Shown here: piece after piece, positions 58,136 through 64,000 of the stretch
Layout of the letters: each line of letters opens with the position of its first letter
Numbering within the stretch: the stretch's first letter is position 1
NCBI RefSeq assembly: GCF_028595325.1
Contig: NZ_JAQQXR010000009.1
Location: 62,001-126,000 of the forward strand
Length of the DNA stretch: 64,000 nt
Reading direction: 5' to 3'
Source of the DNA: Janthinobacterium fluminis
Lineage (GTDB): Bacteria; Pseudomonadota; Gammaproteobacteria; Burkholderiales; Burkholderiaceae_D
Translations under genes and position numbers: made by a program
The notes under the pieces: model-generated
What the model was told of the DNA's origin: nothing
Databases searched by the model: none
Seen by the model: the letters and a program-made list of their open reading frames with translations, nothing else

Positions 58136-60364
58136 TCAAGAACTTATTTCCTGAAAGTCGAACTTCGTTCCCTGCAGTCCGGCGTCGCCGGCGGCCGCCT
58201 GTTCAAGGGCTTGCTGCAGCGCCCGGCCGACGGCCCCGTCGGCCTCGATGACGTCGACGCGCCCGGCGCGGAACTGCTGGGCCAACGCCTCCCCCGACAG
58301 CGAAAACGCTTCGCGCCTGGCGTCGGCGGAAAAGATGAACAGGGTGCGCAGGGGACTGATCCAGACCAGCTTGACCTTGCGCGCGGCGCCGCCCTCTTGC
58401 GCGAAGGCCATCCACATATTGCGCTGCAGGGCGGCGACTGTGGCGACGGCGGCGTCGGCCGGCGCCTCCGCCTCGGCGGCGCCTTGGCTGTGCCGGGCCA
58501 GGCGGCGCTGCGCCGCCTGCTGCGCCACTTCCAGCGCGATTTCGACTTGCCGCTCGGGCGACAGCTCCAGCGGCGCGCGGACGATGGAGGCGTGGCATTC
58601 GGCCAATTCGGCGAAAAATTGCAGGCGCTCGGCGTCCTGCCATTTGATGATGTCCAGCCATTTGTTCAAGCCCGCCAGCAGCGCCGGCAGCTTGCCGATC
58701 AACAGGCGCCGCTCCTCGGCCGCCGGCTTCGGCTTGACGCTCCAGATCAATTCATCCATGGTCCGCGTGGCGTTGCCGACGGCGCCGGTCCGTTCCGCTT
58801 CGACGCTGTAGGCGATCGTCATCACCGACACCCATTTGTTTTCCAGGAAGGTTTCGACGACGGCCAGCACCTCGCCGCTGCCTATGCGCAGCGCCACGGC
58901 CTGCTTCGCCTCGCGCGCCGCCAGCGCCAGCTTTTCCTGCTTGAGGGCGCTGGCGATGGGCTCGGCGATGGCCGTCGCGGCCGCCTGCTCCTCGGCCTGG
59001 ATGGACGCCTCCAGCTCCGTCACGGCCTCGGCAAAGACCGACAGCTCGTGGTCGAAGTCGCGCCCGACCCGCTCGACGCTGCGCTGCATGGCCTGGAACA
59101 GGGGGTCTTCCGGCCCCTTGCGCTGCTCCCAGCCTGTGCGCGAGAGCAAGTCGATGAGGCGCCGCGCCGGATGCGCCTCCTGGAAAAAGAAATCCTTGTC
59201 GACCAGCGCCGCCTTGAGCACGGGAATCTGCAGAAAGCGGATCAGGTCGCGGATTTCCTGCGAGATGTTCTTGTCCTGGAACACAGTCTCGAATATGGCC
59301 GACAGCAAGTCGATGGTGCTTTCGTCGGCGCGGCTCAGGCTGCCCTGGGGCGCGCTTTCCTTGATTTTCGGCAGGTAGATGACATTGTGCGGGAGCGCCG
59401 GCGCGGCCTCGCCGGCCTCGCCGGGCGCCGCCTGCAGGCGCGCCAGATAGGACAGCAGCGGCTGTTTCGCGCCGACCTGGCTCAGCCTGTGCAGCAATTC
59501 GTTGTCGACGGCGCCGTGGAAGCCCTCGGCCGCGCCCTGCTGCCAGCCGGCGGCGGCCGGCAAGCCGGGCAGCGACAGCTCCGGCATGGCCATCTCGCCC
59601 CGGGAAAAATACTGGCGCAGCTGTTGTGCCAGCGCAACCTGGGCCGGCGCCCTCGCCGCCTTCGGCGTGGCGTCGTGGCTGTCGGCGCGGCGGCCGTGCT
59701 GGGGCGCCGCGCCGGGCGTCGCGCCTTTTTGCATCAGCGTCAGGTTGAGCGCGTCGAGCATGGGCCCCAGATCGAGAAACAGGCCCGGCCTGAACAGCGG
59801 CAGCAGCAGGGGCTGCGATTCCGCGTCCGCGTCGAACGCGCACCACGCGTCGTGCAGCGCCGAGAGGAAGACCTCGGGACGGAAAGGGTTTTGGCCGGGC
59901 CGCAAAATGCCGCGGTCGAGCAGGAAGGCCAGGCGCACATTGAGCGTGGCCAGCTGGTCGGCGTAGAGCAGCTCGAACGGCCGGGCCAGCACGCCGAAGG
60001 CGACCTGGCTATCCATTTCCTCGTAGGGCACCAGCGTCATGGCCTGGGCCGGCGTGCGCGCCGCCTGCCCCGGCGCCAGCCGCGCCAGCTCCAGCCGCAC
60101 CGCCCGCTCCAGCTTGGCCGAGGCCAGGTGCAGGAAGGCGTAGCTATTGCTTTTGAGCAGATTGCCGGCCTTGAAACGCCGGTGCACGGCGCGCGCGTCG
60201 CCGGCCCCGCCGGCGTCGAGCAAGGCGGCGGCCAGACGCCCGGCCAGCGCCAGCAATTGTTCGTTGACGTGCTGGGAGGCGATGCCGATCAGGCTTTCCA
60301 ACAAGGCATGCCGCGGCGTCACCGCCTTTTTCGGCACTGCGCCAGTTGTCGAATGTGAAAGCAT
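58136..60364 (-). CDS. DUF1631 family protein
   Basis: A 742-residue cytoplasmic DUF1631 protein, a family often mislabelled thymidine phosphorylase in beta- and gamma-proteobacteria. It starts MLSHSTTGAVPKKAVTPRHA, has the family segment VIYLPKIKESAPQGSLSRADESTIDLLS (read in parts) near residue 327 and a C-terminal VKLVWISPLRTLFIFSADAR motif, which resembles the PilZ-like end seen in some members. Function is not known. A 79-residue upstream extension to 60601 is rejected because it crosses AT-rich promoter DNA. The ribosome site is CAGGTC. Confidence 0.85.
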   Translation of the reverse strand: MLSHSTTGAVPKKAVTPRHALLESLIGIASQHVNEQLLALAGRLAAALLDAGGAGDARAVHRRFKAGNLLKSNSYAFLHLASAKLERAVRLELARLAPGQAARTPAQAMTLVPYEEMDSQVAFGVLARPFELLYADQLATLNVRLAFLLDRGILRPGQNPFRPEVFLSALHDAWCAFDADAESQPLLLPLFRPGLFLDLGPMLDALNLTLMQKGATPGAAPQHGRRADSHDATPKAARAPAQVALAQQLRQYFSRGEMAMPELSLPGLPAAAGWQQGAAEGFHGAVDNELLHRLSQVGAKQPLLSYLARLQAAPGEAGEAAPALPHNVIYLPKIKESAPQGSLSRADESTIDLLSAIFETVFQDKNISQEIRDLIRFLQIPVLKAALVDKDFFFQEAHPARRLIDLLSRTGWEQRKGPEDPLFQAMQRSVERVGRDFDHELSVFAEAVTELEASIQAEEQAAATAIAEPIASALKQEKLALAAREAKQAVALRIGSGEVLAVVETFLENKWVSVMTIAYSVEAERTGAVGNATRTMDELIWSVKPKPAAEERRLLIGKLPALLAGLNKWLDIIKWQDAERLQFFAELAECHASIVRAPLELSPERQVEIALEVAQQAAQRRLARHSQGAAEAEAPADAAVATVAALQRNMWMAFAQEGGAARKVKLVWISPLRTLFIFSADARREAFSLSGEALAQQFRAGRVDVIEADGAVGRALQQALEQAAAGDAGLQGTKFDFQEISS

Positions 60365-60602
60365 GATGACCTGCCAGGAAACGCTAGGGGCGGCATACGG
60401 AATCTGCCGCAATACGCCATTCTTGCATGCTATTGCCATAAGGCAATGGCCAAAATGAAACAAACAACTGTCGCAGCGCAAATTTTCCATCCGAAAAGAA
60501 CACTGCGTCCGCTCAGGCGCTCTCTTGACGGTAGTCAACAATGGCCGTGGTCGTTTCCATACCATAACAAAGCCGGGCCCAAACTTCGCCCGAAGGACCA
60601 CG
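60365..60602. other. divergent spacer between DUF1631 gene and chemoreceptor
   Basis: No gene is seen in these 238 bp. There is a small palindrome TTGAC-GGTA-GTCAA at 60525-60538, which also supplies a TTGACG -35-like hexamer reading toward the chemoreceptor. A clear sigma-28 (TAAA-N15-GCCGATAA) promoter, common for chemoreceptors, is not evident. Confidence 0.4.
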
Positions 60603-62321
60603 ATGAGCTATTTCCGCAACCTCAACACGGCGCCCAAGCTGCTCGGCGGCTTCGCCTGCGTGCTCGCGCTGACGGTGCTGCTGGGCGTGGCGGCGCTGCT
60701 GCGCATGGGCGACATGCGCCAGGCGGCGGCGCTGCTGTCGGCGACCTGGCTGCCGGCGACGATCGAGGTGCTGGCGCTCAGGAACGACCTGCAGGAAGTG
60801 CGCCGCTGGGAGTTGCAGCACATCCTCGCCGCCGACGGCGAGGCCGAGGCCATCGTCGCCATCGACAGGAAGGCGGCGCTGGCCTGGGCCAGTTACCAGC
60901 ACAACCGCCAGCGTTTCGCCAGGCGCCTGGGCGAAGTGCGCCAGCGCGCCGTGTTCGCCCAGTTGGACCGGCACTGGCAAGGCTATGGCGTCGAGCACGC
61001 GGCGCTGCTGGCGCTGTCGAAGGCCGGCCGCAAGGACGAGGCCCAGGCCGCCTTGCTGGGGCCGTCGCAACGGCTGTTCGAGGCGATGAACGCGCAGATC
61101 GACGAATTGGTGGCGATCAACGTCGACGGCGGCGTGCGCGCCGGCGCCGGCGCCGACGCCGCCTATGCGGGCGCGCGCCTGTGGGTGGCCGCGCTGCTGG
61201 CGGCCGCCACGGCGATCGGCGCGCTGCTGGCGCTGTGGCTGGCGCGGGCCATCGCCACGCCGCTGCACCAGGCCGTGCAGGCGGCGCGGCGCATCGCCGG
61301 CGGCGACCTGACGGAGCACATCGGCGCCCGCTGGCGCGACGAAACGGGCCAGTTGCTGCAAGCCATGCAGGACATGAACGCCAGCCTGCGCGCGGCCATC
61401 GGCAAGGTGCGCGCGGGCACGGCGGCGCTGGCCGGCGCCGCCGCCGACATCGCCGCCGGCAACCGCGACCTGGCGCGGCGCACCGAGGGGCAGGCGGCGG
61501 CGCTGGCGCAAACGGCGGCGGCCATGGAGCAACTGGGCGCCACCGTCGAGCACAACGCCGCCGACGCCGTGCGCGCCCGGGAGTTGGCGCTGTCGGCCTC
61601 GGAGGTGGCGGCCAAAGGCGGCGCCGACGTCGCCAGCGTCGTGCACACGATGTCCGCGCTGCACGAGGCGTCGAGCAAGATCGCCGACATCATCGGCGTG
61701 ATCGACGGCATCGCCTTCCAGACCAATATCCTGGCCCTGAACGCGGCCGTCGAGGCGGCCAGGGCCGGCGAGCAGGGCCGCGGCTTCGCCGTCGTCGCCG
61801 CCGAGGTGCGCAACCTGGCCCAGCGCAGCGCGGCGGCGGCGCGCGAAATCAAGGTGCTCATCAGCGCCTCCGTCGACCAGGTCGCGCGCGGCGCGGACAT
61901 GGCCGAGCAGGCCGGCCGCACGATGCAGCAGGTGGTCGGCAGCGTGCACGGTGTCAACGCCCTCATCGGCGCCATCGCCGACGCCAGCGGCGCCCAGACG
62001 GTCGCGCTGCGCCAGGTCGGCGCGGCCGTCGCGGCGCTGAACGAGACGACGCGGCAAAACGCGGCGCTGGTGGAACAGGCCGCCACGGCCGCGGCCGCGA
62101 TGCGCGCACAAACCGGCCTGCTCGGCGAGGTCGTCGACACCTTCACGGTGACGCCGGCCGACAGCCCCCAGGCGCGCCGCGCGGCGGCGCGCCACACCCA
62201 GCAAGCGGGGCCGGTCCCGGCCGCCGCACACCCGGATCTTGCGCTCCTGACCCAGGATCGCACCATTGCGTCACCGGAAACGCATTTGCCACGGGGGCGC
62301 CGTGCTCCCGGCCAGCACTGA
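60603..62321 (+). CDS. methyl-accepting chemotaxis protein
   Basis: A 572-residue transmembrane chemoreceptor. TM1 is at ~14-34 and TM2 at ~193-213, with a periplasmic four-helix-bundle sensor between them ([20 protein letters not shown]). HAMP follows (~213-265, [20 protein letters not shown]), then a signalling domain with the highly conserved hairpin [20 protein letters not shown] and [19 protein letters not shown]. The C-terminus has no pentapeptide tether. The ligand is unknown. The start at 60603 has GAAGGA ahead of it; 60525 would add a non-family extension. Confidence 0.93.
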   Translation: MSYFRNLNTAPKLLGGFACVLALTVLLGVAALLRMGDMRQAAALLSATWLPATIEVLALRNDLQEVRRWELQHILAADGEAEAIVAIDRKAALAWASYQHNRQRFARRLGEVRQRAVFAQLDRHWQGYGVEHAALLALSKAGRKDEAQAALLGPSQRLFEAMNAQIDELVAINVDGGVRAGAGADAAYAGARLWVAALLAAATAIGALLALWLARAIATPLHQAVQAARRIAGGDLTEHIGARWRDETGQLLQAMQDMNASLRAAIGKVRAGTAALAGAAADIAAGNRDLARRTEGQAAALAQTAAAMEQLGATVEHNAADAVRARELALSASEVAAKGGADVASVVHTMSALHEASSKIADIIGVIDGIAFQTNILALNAAVEAARAGEQGRGFAVVAAEVRNLAQRSAAAAREIKVLISASVDQVARGADMAEQAGRTMQQVVGSVHGVNALIGAIADASGAQTVALRQVGAAVAALNETTRQNAALVEQAATAAAAMRAQTGLLGEVVDTFTVTPADSPQARRAAARHTQQAGPVPAAAHPDLALLTQDRTIASPETHLPRGRRAPGQH

Positions 62322-62363
62322 GCTCCGGACAGTGCATTCCCCACCCACACGAAAGGAAACAAT

Positions 62364-62615
62364 ATGAACGCGAACCAGAAAGGCAGCCAGGGCAACAAGC
62401 AGTCCGATGCACAAGAGAACCGCAAGGACGGCGCAGGCACGCGCACGCGCGGCGGCACCCACGAGCAGCACGTCGAGGCCGGCCGCCAAAGCCACAAGAA
62501 CGACGCCAACAAGCAATCGGGCGGCAACGCGGGCAACAGCAAACAGTCCGGCGGCAACGCCTCCGAGCAGCTGGACCATCTGCTTCACCGCCCAGGCAAT
62601 AAAACCGAGCGTTGA
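62364..62615 (+). CDS. small hydrophilic Asn/Gly/Lys-rich protein
   Basis: An 83-residue, very polar protein beginning MNANQKGSQGNKQSD, with two SGGNA-type repeats (QSGGNAGNSKQSGGNASEQ). Composition resembles hydrophilin or stress-induced KGG-like proteins, but no motif proves it. It has a strong AAAGGAAA ribosome site and is followed by a clear terminator at 62646, which supports a real gene. It lies 42 bp after the chemoreceptor and may be co-transcribed. Confidence 0.75.
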   Translation: MNANQKGSQGNKQSDAQENRKDGAGTRTRGGTHEQHVEAGRQSHKNDANKQSGGNAGNSKQSGGNASEQLDHLLHRPGNKTER

Positions 62616-62645
62616 GGCGCGCCAGTCCGGCGCCGGCAGGAAAGC

Positions 62646-62682
62646 GGTTCGGGCACCCCAGCCCGAACCCGGATGTGTTTTT
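62646..62682 (+). terminator. rho-independent terminator after the small hydrophilic gene
   Basis: GGTTCGGGC-ACCCCA-GCCCGAACC is a perfect 9-bp stem with a 6-base loop (62646-62669), followed 8 bases later by TTTTT. It lies 30 bp after the stop codon of the hydrophilic protein. Confidence 0.75.
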
Positions 62683-62795
62683 CCTGGCAACAGGCGTCAA
62701 CATTTCCCCTACAGGCGTGCCGGATGTGACCCTATACCGAAAACTTGGTCGAGCCCGCCGCCGCGGGCTCGCCGCCACGGCAAGCCGCTCCACCC

Positions 62796-63356
62796 TCAGA
62801 TATTGCTCAGGCGCTGCCCCTTGGGCGGCGCGAAATTGGCCACGCCGTTGATCAAGCCGACGCCCAAGGCTTCCTGCGACGTCAGGTGCAGATCCGAATA
62901 GGCGTGCACCAGCCAGTGCTCCTGCGTCAGTTCGACGTGTTTTTTCAGGATTTGCTCGGTGCGCAGGTCGTCCGCGCGCAAGCCGTCGACGATGATTTTC
63001 AGCGCGTCGGGACGGGCGCCGGGCGAGGCCGTGGCATGCGATTTATGCACCATGAAACGCGCCGTGTCGCTGGCGTAGCGCCGCTTCCCGGCCAGGAACA
63101 GCGTGACGGCGATCGACGCCACGGCGCCGGCGTTGTAGGTGACGAAAGTGATCGGCAACTGGCTCAGGAAATTGTACAGACAGATGCCGTCGCTGACATA
63201 GCCGCCGTTCGACTGGATCAGGACATGGGCCGTGGTAACCTTGTCCTCGCTCATGTCCGCCACCGCATCGAACACCCGCCTGACCATATCGCTGTTGACG
63301 TCGCCAGACAGCGTAAAGTAGGCATGTCCCTCCATCTTTTCTTGATCATCGCTCAT
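62796..63356 (-). CDS. ClpP-like serine protease
   Basis: A 186-residue ClpP/crotonase-fold protein. It contains VLIQSNGGYVSDGICLYNFL, GAVASIAVTLFLAGKRRYA with the putative nucleophile Ser, and FMVHKSHA with the catalytic His. Spacing matches ClpP, but the sequence is diverged (GAVASIAV rather than GQAASMGA), and no clpX or clpA partner is adjacent, as in ClpP-like accessory paralogues. The start MSDDQEKMEG at 63356 is preferred; an ORF to 63629 would run into the riboswitch. Confidence 0.8.
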   Translation of the reverse strand: MSDDQEKMEGHAYFTLSGDVNSDMVRRVFDAVADMSEDKVTTAHVLIQSNGGYVSDGICLYNFLSQLPITFVTYNAGAVASIAVTLFLAGKRRYASDTARFMVHKSHATASPGARPDALKIIVDGLRADDLRTEQILKKHVELTQEHWLVHAYSDLHLTSQEALGVGLINGVANFAPPKGQRLSNI

Positions 63357-63528
63357 GGCAGTCACTTTAAAAAAGTGGGAATGATTGATTTTAGCAAATA
63401 GGCAAGCGCCAAGTTTGACACAAGCGCAGCAGGCGCGCGCGGCACAGGAACCGATTTTACGCGCCGCAACAACGCCGTCAAGCAACCGCGAGCGCTGCTT
63501 TTCCGCCACTGCCGCGCAGCCGAACAGA

Positions 63529-63557
63529 TTGACAGGAAGGGGCCGCTGGCATATATT
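63529..63557 (+). promoter_or_regulatory. strong sigma-70 promoter of the gcv operon
   Basis: TTGACA (63529-63534), a 17-bp spacer and TATATT (63552-63557) make a near-ideal promoter. The predicted start, about 63564, lies just before the glycine riboswitch. Constitutive strong initiation fits control by the downstream riboswitch rather than by a repressor. Confidence 0.85.
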
Positions 63558-63568
63558 CTGCACTCTTG

Positions 63569-63775
63569 ATCGGGAGAGGGCAGCCTTGCGCTGCCGCCGA
63601 AGGGGCACCACCCAAAAACTCTCAGGCAAAAGGACCGATCAAGGGACCGGCGGCGCTCACTGGAGCGCACCGGCTCAACTCTGGAGAGCGGTCGCGGCAC
63701 AACGCCGGCGATCCACCGAAGGTGCGACGGGAAGACCCTTTCCCGCAATCTCTCAGGTACCAAGGACAGAGGGGT
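63569..63775 (+). ncRNA. tandem glycine riboswitch
   Basis: Two glycine aptamers lie in series in the gcvT leader. Aptamer 1 (about 63569-63650) has the GGGAGAGG start, CCGAAGGGGCA and ACTCTCAGGCAAAAGGAC. Aptamer 2 (about 63680-63775) has CTGGAGAGCG, CCACCGAAGGTG and ATCTCTCAGGTACCAAGGAC. Both carry the conserved CTCAGG(C/T)A(A/C)-AAGGAC core. In this group such RNAs switch on glycine cleavage genes when glycine is high. Confidence 0.95.
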
Positions 63776-63789
63776 CAGCGATCACATGC

Positions 63790-63812
63790 GGAATTGGCTG
63801 CAACGCCATTCC
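63790..63812 (+). promoter_or_regulatory. hairpin in the riboswitch expression platform
   Basis: GGAATTGGC and GCCATTCC pair with one bulge around a 6-base loop, followed by TTGTTTGC, a weak T-rich stretch. The GGGGT at the end of aptamer 2 can also pair with AACCCC at ~63827. These are candidate terminator and anti-terminator elements upstream of the gcvT ATG at 63857. Confidence 0.5.
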
Positions 63813-63856
63813 TTGTTTGCTCCGTTAACCCCTTTACCACTGGCCCCGAGGATTTC

Positions 63857-64000
63857 ATGACGCTTCAAGCGACCCCACTTAACAAGGCCCACCGTGCCGC
63901 CGGCGCCCGCATGGTTGATTTCGGCGGCTGGGACATGCCCGTCAACTACGGCTCGCAAATCGAGGAACACCACGCGGTGCGCAGCGACGTCGGCATGTTC
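63857..64000 (+). CDS. gcvT: glycine cleavage system aminomethyltransferase GcvT (partial)
   Basis: The first 48 residues are in the window; the gene continues past the right edge. [20 protein letters not shown], then [20 protein letters not shown], is the canonical GcvT N-terminus (T-protein, tetrahydrofolate-dependent). Its leader carries the tandem glycine riboswitch. GAGGAT precedes the ATG. Confidence 0.95.
   Translation, partial: MTLQATPLNKAHRAAGARMVDFGGWDMPVNYGSQIEEHHAVRSDVGMF

Noticed and set aside
60365..60601. 79-residue N-terminal extension of the DUF1631 protein
   Set aside because: It covers the divergent promoter spacer and gives an unlikely peptide; 60364 has a ribosome site.

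Overview
The window is high-GC, densely coded DNA from a betaproteobacterium. The best fit is an Oxalobacteraceae member of the Massilia/Duganella/Janthinobacterium type. The basis is the betaproteobacterial order of the rpsB-tsf-pyrH-frr-uppS-cdsA-dxr-rseP-bamA-skp-lpxD-fabZ-lpxA-lpxB-rnhB block, an AcnD/PrpF-type 2-methylcitrate pathway, and families such as DUF1631 and YcgR/PilZ. The genus is an inference from gene content; no rRNA or tRNA gene was seen.

Layout. 1-5.3 kb: the propionate (2-methylcitrate) operon prpB-prpC-acnD-prpF on the minus strand, with a near-consensus sigma-54 promoter and an upstream cluster of GTTTCA/TGAAAC palindromes. 5.3-15.3 kb: mixed accessory genes (DUF72 protein, coiled-coil repeat protein, TonB receptor, a papain-like peptidase joined to an alpha/beta-hydrolase-like region, MBL hydrolase, M28 peptidase, GNAT, glycine-zipper protein). 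15.4-23.4 kb: an unusual same-strand cluster of Ser/Thr kinase, SEDS (FtsW/RodA) protein with FHA-like insert, FHA-like accessory protein, SH3b membrane protein, PP2C phosphatase and FHA protein. 23.4-26.2 kb: a microprotein, a REC-EAL protein with degenerate EAL residues, a SpoU methyltransferase and rnhB. 26.2-40.5 kb: the conserved envelope and translation block. 40.5-43.3 kb: a compact three-gene operon (YqcI/YcgG heme N-oxygenase-like protein, DUF1989 protein, PaaK/CapK-like adenylate-forming enzyme) lying between rpsB and map. 43.6-48.8 kb: map-glnD, a pseudouridine synthase and ycgR. 48.8-57.2 kb: smc-zipA-ligA-galU-def on the minus strand. 57.4-63.4 kb: PAP2 protein, DUF1631 protein, chemoreceptor, small hydrophilic protein and a ClpP-like protease. 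63.5-64 kb: a strong promoter, a tandem glycine riboswitch and the start of gcvT.

The two stretches most likely to hold undescribed biology are the kinase/phosphatase/FHA/SEDS cluster and the heme N-oxygenase/DUF1989/ligase operon. The first resembles a Gram-negative counterpart of actinobacterial phospho-signalling control of peptidoglycan synthesis. The second may make or modify a small N-oxygenated metabolite. Smaller points of note are the sigma-54 control region of prp without an adjacent prpR, a LigA with an extra helix-hairpin-helix-like block before BRCT, and the probable loss of the catalytic glutamate in the EAL protein.
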